Source: Paraburkholderia antibiotica (GTDB lineage Bacteria; Pseudomonadota; Gammaproteobacteria; Burkholderiales; Burkholderiaceae). Taken from it: DNA of 64,000 bases. The translations under genes were made by a program, and so were the position numbers. Below the pieces are notes generated by a model, which made no database searches, was not told the DNA's origin, and worked only from the letters and a program-made list of their open reading frames with translations. The DNA lies in contig NZ_JABBFZ010000007.1 of NCBI RefSeq assembly GCF_012927125.1, forward strand, positions 124,001 to 188,000, in the 5' to 3' direction. Positions 7,843 through 16,190 of the stretch are shown here, one piece after another; the stretch's first letter is position 1; every line of letters begins with the position of its first letter.

Positions 7843-9919
7843 AGCGAACCTCGTGCAGCTCGGCGGTCGAACGGGCGGACAGCGCGGACAGCAACGCGGG
7901 AATGTCGTCGTCCTGCGGCACGAACGGCGAGTGGTCGCGCGGAATGCAGAACGCGCTCTTGATCAGGAATTTCTTCGTCGCGACGTACAGGTTCTCCGGC
8001 ACCTTCTGTCCGGTCGATACGTAATGCACCGGCAGCTTGTAGCGGATCACCGTGTCGAGCACGCCGCCCAGGTTGGTCGCTTCGTCGAGCTTGGTCACGA
8101 TGCAGCCGGCGAGCGGCTGCTGGTCCGGCGCGCGCTGATAGGCCTGCACGACTTCGTTCAGCGTGTCGCCGTGGCTCGTCGCGTTCAGCAGCAGCAGGCG
8201 CTGCACCGGCTGGCCGGCACGACACAGCATCGCGATCTGGTCGGACACGAGGCGGTCGCGCTGGCTCATGCCGATCGTGTCGATCAGCACGATGTGCTTG
8301 TTGCGCAGCTCGGAGAGCGCGAGTTGCAGATCGGCACTGTCCTTTACCGCATGCACCGACACGCCGAGAATCTTGCCGAAAATACGCAGCTGTTCGTGAC
8401 CGCCGATCCGGTAGCTGTCGGTCGTCAGCAGCGCGACTTTGCTCGCGCCGAAGCGCATCACGCAGCGCGCCGCGAGCTTCGCGGTGGTGGTGGTCTTGCC
8501 GACGCCGGTCGGGCCCATCAGCGCGAACACGCCGCCGCGCTCCATCAGCGCGTCTTCGTTTTCCATCACCGGCAGGTTCGACGCGAGCACCGAGCGCACC
8601 CAGTCCATCCCGCCGTCCATCGTGTCGACGTCTTCGGGCAGGTTGTCGACCATCATCTGCACGAGTTGCGCGGAGAAGCCCGCCGCGAACAGATGCTTGG
8701 TCAGCTCGGCGCGCGCCGGGTTGCGGCGCTGACGCTCGCCCCACAGCAGGCCCGCGAAGTGCTCTTCCATCATGCCGCGCATCGACGACAGCTCGTTCAT
8801 CACGGTGTCCTTGACGACCTGCTCCATGCGCACCTTGATCGCTTCGGCGACGGCGGCCGGCGTGCGGGTTTCGTCGGTCGCGGACGGCACCGGCGCGATC
8901 TTCTGGGCGGCGCGGCGCGCGGCGGCTTCAGCGGCCTCGCGCGCCCAGTCGGGGGTGTCGATCACCGGCGGCACGGCGGTCGGCCGAACGCCAGCCTCGC
9001 GCACGTCGATCGCGCTGCCGAGGCCGCGCGCGGTCGCAACCGATGGCGTCATCGCCGCCGGCCGCGCGCTGTATTCGCCGCGCTGTTGCTGCTGTTCGGC
9101 GGCGATGCGACGCGCGTGATCGATCAGCCACGGGTTCGATTCGGCCATCGTGCGCGGCGCGGCGACATCGATCGAAGCGGGGGCGGGCGGCACCGGCACG
9201 CCGGCGGCCTTCAGCAGATCCGCGCGAATGTCTTCCGACAGCCGCGTCGCTGCGGCACGCGCGCTCGAACCGGCCGGCGCGTTGGCTGCACTGGACGACG
9301 GTTGGCTTGCGGTGGAGGCGTTGATGCTTGCGGTGCTTGCGGACGTCGTCTGGACCGTCGCGTGGTCGAGCGGATTGCCGGGCAACGCGGTCGTCGGTGC
9401 GGACAACGGGTTGAGCGCGGCCTGTGCGCCCAGATGGATCGCCGGATTCATGGCGGCCTTCGGCGCTTGCGTCGCCTGCGTCACTTTCGGCGCGACAGAA
9501 TTCAGCGCGGCGCTCGCGGCGGCCGATGCTTCGTGAGCCGGGGCCTCGACGGAATGAGCGATGGCATGAACAGTGGAATAAGCCGCGCCTTCCCCCGCCA
9601 GGTTCGTCGCCCCATTCGCCGGCATCGCCTCGCCCCCCGCTTCCGGGCTCGCGCCGAACACCGACGAAAACACGTCCGGCATCCCGCTCGCGTACGGATT
9701 CGTCGGCATCGCGGAACCGCCGCGCAACGCCGCCGCGCTTGCGCCTTCGCGTGCCTTCGGCGTGAGTGCGGCGAGATCGCTGTCGGCGAGCGCGACGATT
9801 TCAGCGCTGCCATCGTCCATCGTGCGATTCGACAGCACGACCGCATCGGGGCCTAGTGCTTCGCGAACGAGCCGCAACGCATCGCGACTGGTAGCACCGA
9901 CAAATTTACGAATGTTCAA
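7835..9919 (-). CDS. flhF: Flagellar biosynthesis GTPase FlhF
   Basis: FlhF is an SRP-family GTPase that helps place the flagellum. The 694-residue product has an N-terminal B domain (MNIRKFVGATSRDALRLVRE), a very long Ala/Pro/Ser-rich linker (about residues 60-370), then an N-domain and G-domain. G-motifs are visible: GPTGVGKTTTTAKLA, LLTTDSYRIGGHEQL, DTIGMSQRD and TKLDEATNLGG, ending in STGQKVPENL. The usual length is around 400-450 residues, so the linker is expanded. It overlaps flhG and lies downstream of flhA behind its own putative class II promoter. Confidence 0.94.
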   Translation of the reverse strand: MNIRKFVGATSRDALRLVREALGPDAVVLSNRTMDDGSAEIVALADSDLAALTPKAREGASAAALRGGSAMPTNPYASGMPDVFSSVFGASPEAGGEAMPANGATNLAGEGAAYSTVHAIAHSVEAPAHEASAAASAALNSVAPKVTQATQAPKAAMNPAIHLGAQAALNPLSAPTTALPGNPLDHATVQTTSASTASINASTASQPSSSAANAPAGSSARAAATRLSEDIRADLLKAAGVPVPPAPASIDVAAPRTMAESNPWLIDHARRIAAEQQQQRGEYSARPAAMTPSVATARGLGSAIDVREAGVRPTAVPPVIDTPDWAREAAEAAARRAAQKIAPVPSATDETRTPAAVAEAIKVRMEQVVKDTVMNELSSMRGMMEEHFAGLLWGERQRRNPARAELTKHLFAAGFSAQLVQMMVDNLPEDVDTMDGGMDWVRSVLASNLPVMENEDALMERGGVFALMGPTGVGKTTTTAKLAARCVMRFGASKVALLTTDSYRIGGHEQLRIFGKILGVSVHAVKDSADLQLALSELRNKHIVLIDTIGMSQRDRLVSDQIAMLCRAGQPVQRLLLLNATSHGDTLNEVVQAYQRAPDQQPLAGCIVTKLDEATNLGGVLDTVIRYKLPVHYVSTGQKVPENLYVATKKFLIKSAFCIPRDHSPFVPQDDDIPALLSALSARSTAELHEVRFG

Positions 9920-9983
9920 ACTAGACCCCCGATGAGGTAGACGGACTGACGGACCGGCAATACACCGCTTCCCATTGAGATCA

Positions 9984-10036
9984 ATTATTGCGAAAGGCGT
10001 CGGGCGACGATCGATGGATAAAGACCGTTAAAGGTG
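9984..10036 (-). promoter_or_regulatory. Putative class II flagellar promoter of flhF
   Basis: On the minus strand CTTTATCC-A-TCGATCG-T-CGC is followed by AATAAT and TCTCA at exactly the spacing found before flhB (33 bases between the conserved starts, no gaps). AATAAT is a plausible -10 and the upstream CTTTATCC/TCGATCG block a plausible activator site. The element ends about 65 bases before the flhF start. Confidence 0.6.
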
Positions 10037-10204
10037 GGTAATTCGCGCGATGGACACCGCGCCGACATCTGCTTCGAGCAGGCTACGAAGCGCACTTTCA
10101 TGAGGCCGGACGCGCGTGCGGCGAGCCTCGCGAGGCCACTCACCGCGGTGCAAAAAGCTGCTCGCCAATGTGGCCGCCAAAACAGTTGCCAAAGCCGCCG
10201 CCCA

Positions 10205-10236
10205 AACAAAAACCGGCGCCCCACTGGAGCGCCGGT
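10205..10236 (-). terminator. Intrinsic terminator after flhA
   Basis: On the minus strand an eight-base stem ACCGGCGC / GCGCCGGT with a 9-base loop is followed by TTTTTGTTTG. It separates the flhBA transcript from flhF. Confidence 0.75.
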
Positions 10237-10302
10237 CGGCGATTTTTCGGTAAGCCTTGCGAGTCGGCCGCGCATCATGCGAGCCGATCTCCGCGAGCAC
10301 GC

Positions 10303-12405
10303 TCAGCCGTGCGCGCCGATCACATTCACCACCTTGACGTTGCGCGTATCGGGCACTTCCGCATACGACAGCACCTTCAATTGCGGCAGGCTGCGGCGCA
10401 GGAAACGCGCGAGCATCGGCCGCAACGCATGCTGCACGAGCAGCACCGGCGAGAGGCCGAGGTTCTGCTGGCGCGTCATCGCCTTCTGCGTTTCGATGAG
10501 CAGCGTATTCGCGAGCCCCGGCTCGAGTCCCGGGTTCGGCCCGGTCGACAGCGCCTGCGACAGCACCCGTTCGAGGTTCGCGTCGAGCCCCATCACCTGC
10601 ATGTCGCCGATGCCCGGGAACCACTGCTGCGTGATCGCGCGGCCGAGCGCGAGCCGCACCGCCGCGGTGAGGTCGTGCGGATCGGTGATCTTCGCGGCGT
10701 GCTCGGACAGCGCTTCGAGAATCGTGCGCAGATCGCGGATCGGCACGCCTTCTTCGAGCAGGTTCTGCAGCACCTTTTGCAGCGTGGTGAGCGGCAGCAG
10801 CTTCGGCACCAGATCGTCGACGAGCGACGGCGTGTCCTTCTGCATCCGCTCGATCAGCGACTGCACCTCGCGGCGGCCGAGCAGCTCCGATGCATGCGTG
10901 ACCACCAGGTGATTCAGATGCGTCGCGACCACGGTGCTCGAATCGACCACCGTATAGCCGTACACCTGCGCCTGTTCGCGCAGATTCGTATCGATCCAGA
11001 TCGCCGGCAGGCCGAACGCCGGGTCCTGGGTCGGCGTACCCGGCAGCGCGGCCGATACCTGGCCCGGGTTGATCGCGAGCCACTGGCCCGGATACGCTTC
11101 GCCCGCGCCGACCTCGACGCCCTTCAGTGCAATCCGATAGCCGTTCGGCCGCAATTCGAGGTTGTCGCGAATATGGATGACCGGCGGCAGGAAGCCGATT
11201 TCCTGCGCGAATTTCTTGCGGATGCTCTTGATCCGCTTCAGCAGCTCGCCGTCCGAATTCTTGTCGACGAGCGGAATCAGCCGGTAGCCGACTTCGAGGC
11301 CGAGCGTGTCGATCATCGTCACGTCGTCCCAGCTTGCCTCGGTGTTCTCGATCGGCGCCAGCGCGGCCGGCGTGACGTCGACCAGCGCCGGCGCATTCTT
11401 GCGCTCCTCGCTGCGCTTTTTCATTGTGCGGCCGAGCTGGACCAGGCCGCCGCCGAGGATCAGAAACGCGAAGTGCGGCATGCCCGGAATCAGGCCCATC
11501 AGCACCAGGATGCAGCCGGCGATCATCAGGACGCGCGGGTTCGTGAACAGCTGGCCGGTCAGCTGCGTGCCGATGTCTTCGTTGGTCGCGACGCGCGACA
11601 CGATCACGCCGGCCGCCGTCGAAATCACCAGCGACGGAATCTGCGCGACGAGACCGTCGCCGATCGTCAGCAGCGTGTAGTTCTTGCCCGCCGCCGCGAA
11701 GCTCATGTCGTGCTGGACCATCCCGACGATCAGCCCGCCGATGATGTTGATCACCATGATCAGGAGACCCGCGATCGCGTCGCCGCGCACGAACTTGCTC
11801 GCGCCGTCCATCGAGCCGTAGAACTCGGCTTCCTGCGACACCTCCGCGCGGCGCTTGCGAGCCTGCTCTTCGTTGATGAGGCCCGCGTTCAGATCGGCGT
11901 CGATCGCCATCTGCTTGCCGGGCATCGCGTCGAGCGTGAAGCGCGCGGACACTTCAGCGATCCGCCCCGCGCCCTTGGTGATCACCATGAAGTTGATCAC
12001 CATCAGGATGATGAACACGACGATACCGACCGCGAAATTGCCGCCGACGAGAAAGTGGCCGAACGACTCGATCACCTGGCCGGCCGCGTCGGGTCCGGTA
12101 TGACCTTCGAGCAGCACGATCCGCGTCGACGCGACGTTCAGCGACAGCCGCAGCAGCGTCGAGAACAGCAGCACGCTCGGGAACGCGGCGAAGTCGAGCG
12201 GCTTCATCGTGTACATGCTGACGAGCAGCACCATCACCGACAGCGCGATGTTGAAGGTGAACAGCAGATCCAGCAGGAAAGGCGGCAACGGCAGAATCAT
12301 CATGCCGAGGATCATGCAGATCAGCACCGGCCCGGCGAGGGCGCGCAAATTCGTGCTGCTCAACGCATCCGGCCGTCGGCCGAGGAATCCGGCGCGAGCG
12401 TTCAT
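10303..12405 (-). CDS. flhA: Flagellar type III export gate protein FlhA
   Basis: FlhA is the large export gate component, a multi-pass membrane protein with a cytosolic docking domain for chaperones and substrates. The 700-residue product starts MNARAGFLGRRPDALSS, has the FHIPEP-family membrane half (LRLSLNVASTRIVLL; GNFAVGIVVFIILMVINFMV; TLDAMPGKQMAIDADLNAG) and a cytosolic half with AYGxTVVD-like and LVVTHASELLGRREVQ segments. The ATG overlaps the flhB stop (ATGA), showing coupling. Length matches the family exactly. Confidence 0.97.
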   Translation of the reverse strand: MNARAGFLGRRPDALSSTNLRALAGPVLICMILGMMILPLPPFLLDLLFTFNIALSVMVLLVSMYTMKPLDFAAFPSVLLFSTLLRLSLNVASTRIVLLEGHTGPDAAGQVIESFGHFLVGGNFAVGIVVFIILMVINFMVITKGAGRIAEVSARFTLDAMPGKQMAIDADLNAGLINEEQARKRRAEVSQEAEFYGSMDGASKFVRGDAIAGLLIMVINIIGGLIVGMVQHDMSFAAAGKNYTLLTIGDGLVAQIPSLVISTAAGVIVSRVATNEDIGTQLTGQLFTNPRVLMIAGCILVLMGLIPGMPHFAFLILGGGLVQLGRTMKKRSEERKNAPALVDVTPAALAPIENTEASWDDVTMIDTLGLEVGYRLIPLVDKNSDGELLKRIKSIRKKFAQEIGFLPPVIHIRDNLELRPNGYRIALKGVEVGAGEAYPGQWLAINPGQVSAALPGTPTQDPAFGLPAIWIDTNLREQAQVYGYTVVDSSTVVATHLNHLVVTHASELLGRREVQSLIERMQKDTPSLVDDLVPKLLPLTTLQKVLQNLLEEGVPIRDLRTILEALSEHAAKITDPHDLTAAVRLALGRAITQQWFPGIGDMQVMGLDANLERVLSQALSTGPNPGLEPGLANTLLIETQKAMTRQQNLGLSPVLLVQHALRPMLARFLRRSLPQLKVLSYAEVPDTRNVKVVNVIGAHG

Positions 12406-13628
12406 GCGGAGGCTCCGTTGGTAGAGTTGTTGGCGTCGTCGTCGCGATTCGGGTCGAGCGTGTCGGCGGCTTCCTCGGCGGCGTCTGCGTCCGACACGCC
12501 GCCCTGGTCGAGTTCGGCGGGCACGTCGAGATCGGTCGGCGCGACCGGCTTTTCGCCGCCTTCGGTCTTGAAGCGGCGCAGCTGGTACACCCACGCGAGC
12601 ACTTCGGCGACCGCGCCATACAGCGGCCCCGGAATCTCGCGATTCAGATCGACGTTGTGATAGAGCGCCCGCGCGAGCGGCGGGGCTTCGAGTAGCGGCA
12701 CGTTGTTTTCGGCGGCGATCTCGCGAATCCGCGCGGCCACGAGGTTCACGCCCTTCGCGACCACCCTCGGCGCGCGCATCTCGCCGTCCGTGTATTGCAG
12801 CGCGACCGCGAAGTGAGTCGGGTTCGTCACCACCACGTCGGCCTTCGGCACCTGCGCCATCATCCGGCGCCGCGCGATCGCACGTTGCTGCTGACGAATC
12901 TTGCCCTTGATGTGCGGGTCGCCCTCGCTCTCGCGATGCTCGCGCTTCACTTCTTCCTTGGTCATGCGCAACTTCTTGTGGAAGGTCCACAGCTGGTACG
13001 GCACGTCGAGCGCGGCCACTGCGAACATGCCGGCCACCGTCATCCCGCAGCACACCGCGATCAGATGCACGGAGTTGGCGAGCGCGAGATCGAGCGGCTG
13101 GGTCGCGAGCGCGAGGATTTCCTCGCGGCGATTCCAGATCGCGGTGCCGCCGATTATCCCGACCACCAGCGTTTTCGCGAGCGACATGCCGAGCTGGATC
13201 GGCCCGTTGATCGAGAACATCCGGCTGAAGCCTTCGATCGGGTTCAGCCGGTTGAATTTGGGTTCGAGCCCCTTCGCCGATAGCTGCCAGCCGCCGAGCG
13301 CCATCGGCGCGAGCAGGGCTGCCGCGCCGGTCAGACCCAGAACCGGCAGCAGCGCGTAGAGGCCTTCGCGCGCGGCCGCGCCGGCGCCAGCCAGCACGAG
13401 ACTGGTGTCGAAGGTGCTCGCGTGATTGAACGTGAACGACGCGCGCAGCATGTTTTGCAGATGCTCGCCGATGTGACCGGACAGGCCCCAGACGCCGTAA
13501 AAGCCGGCTGCGAGCAACGCGAACGTCGACAGCTCCCGCGAACGCGCGATCTGCCCTTCCTCGCGCGCCTTCTGCAGGCGCCGGGGAGTGGCTGATTCGG
13601 TTTTTTCGAGGTCGCTGTCCTCTGCCAC
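12402..13628 (-). CDS. flhB: Flagellar export switch protein FlhB
   Basis: FlhB is the type III export component that switches specificity from rod/hook to filament substrates by autocleavage. The 408-residue product starts MAEDSDLEKTESATPRRLQ, followed by KAREEGQIARSREL, four membrane segments and the cleavage site NPTH near residue 270 (VVVTNPTHFAVAL). The C-terminal tail is acidic and about 25 residues longer than in enterics. It precedes and overlaps flhA by four bases and has a putative class II promoter just upstream. Confidence 0.97.
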   Translation of the reverse strand: MAEDSDLEKTESATPRRLQKAREEGQIARSRELSTFALLAAGFYGVWGLSGHIGEHLQNMLRASFTFNHASTFDTSLVLAGAGAAAREGLYALLPVLGLTGAAALLAPMALGGWQLSAKGLEPKFNRLNPIEGFSRMFSINGPIQLGMSLAKTLVVGIIGGTAIWNRREEILALATQPLDLALANSVHLIAVCCGMTVAGMFAVAALDVPYQLWTFHKKLRMTKEEVKREHRESEGDPHIKGKIRQQQRAIARRRMMAQVPKADVVVTNPTHFAVALQYTDGEMRAPRVVAKGVNLVAARIREIAAENNVPLLEAPPLARALYHNVDLNREIPGPLYGAVAEVLAWVYQLRRFKTEGGEKPVAPTDLDVPAELDQGGVSDADAAEEAADTLDPNRDDDANNSTNGASA

Positions 13629-13676
13629 AAAGCTCTCCAGTCGGCCGAGGCACGGCGCCTCTTTCCAGTGAGAGCG

Positions 13677-13730
13677 ATTATTCCCGCTCGACGCAAGCGT
13701 CGATCGACGGATAAAGGCGGGGAAACGGGG
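13677..13730 (-). promoter_or_regulatory. Putative class II flagellar promoter of flhBA
   Basis: On the minus strand: CCCCGTTTCCCC, CTTTATCC-G-TCGATCG-A-CGC, then GGAATAATCG and CTCTCACTGG. It aligns without gaps to the flhF element and, with one gap, to the flgB element. The -10-like AATAAT lies about 50 bases before the flhB start. Confidence 0.6.
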
Positions 13731-13748
13731 GTATTTCGGCGGATGACC

Positions 13749-13780
13749 GCAGAGCCCGCGCGCGCTCGCGCGGGCTCTGC
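13749..13780. repeat. Twelve-base inverted repeat between DUF3443 gene and flhB
   Basis: GCAGAGCCCGCG / CGCGGGCTCTGC with an 8-base loop forms a strong hairpin directly after the DUF3443 gene. There is no T-run on either side, so it may be a weak or factor-assisted terminator or an mRNA 3-prime stabiliser. Confidence 0.55.
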
Positions 13781-13802
13781 GGCATCGGTTCGACGCGCGG
13801 CT

Positions 13803-15107
13803 TCAGTAGCCGACGTACGGAGACGGACCGCCGCTCGCGGTCTGGTCGAGGTGGTAGTACACGTGGCGGCCGTAGAAGAACGGCAGCCCCAGATCGAAGC
13901 TGTTGCTGCCGATCTGACCGGCGAGGTCGTTGAACGCGTAGTTGCTGGCGTTGCCGAACAGGGTCTGCGCGCTGAGGATGCCGATGCTTGCGCTCGTCGA
14001 CACGTTGTTCAGGCCGACCAGCGTCAGTGTGCGGGTCTGCGCCGACGCCGGACAGTAGAAGCCGGAGTAGTTGCTGCCGCACTGCGCGAGCGAGCTGTCG
14101 GTGAAGAAATAGCCGTTCGAGCCCGAGTCGAGGAACGCCTGCACGGTCGTGCCGTTGAACACGCTGTTGTTCAGGTCGCCGTACGCGTCGGTCGTGAAGG
14201 TCTGCGACGCGGCGAGCGCGTTATTCGACTGCGTGCCGATACCGAACACCAGCGTGCCGGTCGCCGACGCCTGGCCGGCGTTCGAGATCGGCGGCATCAT
14301 GACGATCACGCCGTTGTTGTCGACCGGGAAGCTCGCGACCGGGTTGGCCACCTGCTGCGCGAGGGGCACCGCGGTGCGCGTGCACGACGTGCCGCTCGGG
14401 CACGCGAAGTAGTTGCTGTAGTTCGCGGCGGTGGCGGCGTTCACGCAGGTCGCGCCGCAGTCGGTGGGCGCGGTGCCGATGCCGAGAATACCGTTCGCGC
14501 CGAGATCGGCGACCGTGTTCTCCGCCGAGCCGCTGCAACCGCGCGACGGCACGGTGCTCGCCGCCATATCGCCGATGATCTGCAGCGGGATGCTGGTGGT
14601 CGTCGTTTCGCCGCCGACCGTCACGGTCGCGGTGCGCACCGAGCCCCACGTGTAGCCGTCCGCGAAGGTCGCGCATTCGGCGAGCTGCGCGCCGCTGCCC
14701 GACAGCGTGCTGACCGGCAGCGCGCCGATCAGCGACGAATTCAGCACCGAGCCGACCACGCGCAGCCCGAACGAGCCGGTGTCGACCTGGATGTTATTGA
14801 TGGTCTGGCAGTTGCCGGTCGAGCCGGGCGCGCAGATCGTCACGCTGACGGTCGGAATATTGATGACACCGTTCACGCCCTGGCCGACGGTGATCGCCAC
14901 CGCGTTGGTGCCGTTCGCGGCGATCGGTTGCTGGGTCGGGCTGGCCGGCAGCGAACCGCCGTTCAGCGGGTCCGACGAACTGTTGTTCGACCCGGAATCG
15001 TTGCTGCCGCCACCGCCGCCGCAGGCAACCAGCGTCGCCGCGAGCAGCACGGCCAACGCGGCCTGCAGCCAGCCCTTGAGTTTCACGCTCGTGTGCATGG
15101 TTCGCAT
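13803..15107 (-). CDS. DUF3443-family exported lipoprotein
   Basis: I recognise this as the DUF3443 type seen in Burkholderia; its function is not known to me. The 434-residue product has a signal sequence ending in a lipobox (LLAATLVAC followed by a poly-Gly run), a Ser/Asn-rich linker, and a body with two aspartic-protease-like turns, VDTGSFGLRV near residue 105 and LDSGSNGYFF near residue 325, suggesting a retropepsin-like fold, though catalysis is only a possibility. Several cysteines suggest disulfides. Start ATG at 15107 is supported by GAGGA six bases upstream. It follows the DUF2844 gene by 14 bases, so they are probably co-transcribed. Confidence 0.8.
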   Translation of the reverse strand: MRTMHTSVKLKGWLQAALAVLLAATLVACGGGGGSNDSGSNNSSSDPLNGGSLPASPTQQPIAANGTNAVAITVGQGVNGVINIPTVSVTICAPGSTGNCQTINNIQVDTGSFGLRVVGSVLNSSLIGALPVSTLSGSGAQLAECATFADGYTWGSVRTATVTVGGETTTTSIPLQIIGDMAASTVPSRGCSGSAENTVADLGANGILGIGTAPTDCGATCVNAATAANYSNYFACPSGTSCTRTAVPLAQQVANPVASFPVDNNGVIVMMPPISNAGQASATGTLVFGIGTQSNNALAASQTFTTDAYGDLNNSVFNGTTVQAFLDSGSNGYFFTDSSLAQCGSNYSGFYCPASAQTRTLTLVGLNNVSTSASIGILSAQTLFGNASNYAFNDLAGQIGSNSFDLGLPFFYGRHVYYHLDQTASGGPSPYVGY

Positions 15108-15121
15108 CGTCGTCCTCGCCG

Positions 15122-15679
15122 TTACTGGATGTCGGAACTGCTGACGCCCGAGGGCAGCGCCGACGGCAGCCATGCGACGCCGCTGAACGCACCCATGTGG
15201 CCGCCCGAGTGCACCACGAGTCCGCTCTGCTCGACGCTGACCGGACCGCGCACATTGCCGCGCGCCGCCTTCGTGGTCTTCACGCCGGCGACGTACTGCG
15301 AGAAATAGCTGCCGAGCAGATCGTTCAGGTCGGGCATCTGCGGACCGTGCCACGCGATGCCGAACACGGCGCCGCCGGTGGTCACATATTCGCGCACCAC
15401 GGTGCCGTTGCCGTACGTGGTCTCGCGCACCGTGTAGGAGGAAGAGGTCGACGACGTGGATGAGGCAGACGATGCCGCGCTCGATGCGGAGCGCATCACG
15501 CTCTGCGTCGCGCCGCTCGTGGGCTGAACCACGCGCGACGACACCGAGGCGTCGGACGGCGGCGTCATCGGCGTGCTGCCGAGTGCCGCATAGGCGGACT
15601 GCGTGGCCGTCAAAGCCCACAGCGAACACGGTAATACCAGCGCCGTAAGGAATCCGGCGCGACGTACGCAACTCCACAT
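15122..15679 (-). CDS. DUF2844-family exported protein
   Basis: The 185-residue product has a cleavable signal peptide (LTALVLPCSLWALTATQSAYA, cleavage near residue 33), a Ser-rich low-complexity stretch (about residues 60-85) and a conserved region with GNGTVVREYVTTGGAVFGIAWHG split over two strands, plus PDLNDLLGSYF. I place it in DUF2844, commonly paired with DUF3443 in Burkholderia; function unknown. The ATG at 15679 is preceded by GGGAGGAGC; longer in-frame extensions lack a site. It lies in the flagellar cluster between cheZ and flhB without an evident motility role. Confidence 0.75.
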   Translation of the reverse strand: MWSCVRRAGFLTALVLPCSLWALTATQSAYAALGSTPMTPPSDASVSSRVVQPTSGATQSVMRSASSAASSASSTSSTSSSYTVRETTYGNGTVVREYVTTGGAVFGIAWHGPQMPDLNDLLGSYFSQYVAGVKTTKAARGNVRGPVSVEQSGLVVHSGGHMGAFSGVAWLPSALPSGVSSSDIQ

Positions 15680-16157
15680 GACGATGCTCCTCCCGAACTG
15701 CGGCGCGCTTCGCGGGTAGCGCGAAGTGGCCACATGTAGGCAGATGATACGGCACCGCCGCGCCCGCGCCCCTGGGGAGTCTCCCTCACCGCGCGAACGC
15801 CCGGCGCTGCAATGGTGGGCGCCGTACCGCTTCAACCCGGTAGTATGCCTGCGGTTCATGACGCTCGACAGAACGCGCGCCCGCCCGCGCGGCTTACCGT
15901 CTCTTACCGGTGAGGGATTGTCTGAAAGCGCTGCGTTTGGGGTGAGTCGAACGCGTGTTTGGAACGCGCGGCGTGGCGGAGGAGAAGGTAGCAACGCAGG
16001 CAACAGCGAAAGCAGCGGATGAAACGCGCAGCGGCGAGACGGCAAAGCGCCGAAGGAAATGGCGGGAGGAAATCGCCGGCGCAAACCGGCGAAGCACGGC
16101 CGGCACGCGGAGAAAAGCGAGCGGCAAAAAAACGGACCGCGGCCCGCGGACCGCGAA
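15680..16157. other. Intergenic region upstream of the DUF2844 gene
   Basis: About 480 bases between the DUF2844 gene and the cheZ terminator. It includes a purine-rich, repeat-like stretch (about 15960-16150). I see no supportable gene; it probably carries the DUF2844/DUF3443 promoter. Confidence 0.5.
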
Positions 16158-16186
16158 AGAAAAAAAGCCCGGCGCATCCGCCGGGC
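16158..16186 (-). terminator. Intrinsic terminator after cheZ
   Basis: On the minus strand the stem GCCCGGCG / CGCCGGGC with a 4-base loop is followed by a run of seven T, five bases after the cheZ stop. It ends the chemotaxis transcript. Confidence 0.9.
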
Positions 16187-16190
16187 CGTC

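Larger units (their letters stand above)
9920..10302. other. Intergenic region between flhF and flhA
   Basis: These 383 bases hold the flhF promoter element and the flhA terminator. I see no supportable gene here; open frames on either strand lack family features and binding sites. Confidence 0.6.

Noticed and set aside
7853..9856. A 667-codon plus-strand open frame opposite flhF
   Set aside because: Antisense to flhF, no recognisable domain, skewed to His/Arg.
10168..12660. An 830-codon plus-strand open frame opposite flhA/flhB
   Set aside because: It is antisense to two secure genes, its product is a His/Arg/Asp-rich string with no family, and the high GC content makes long antisense frames common here.
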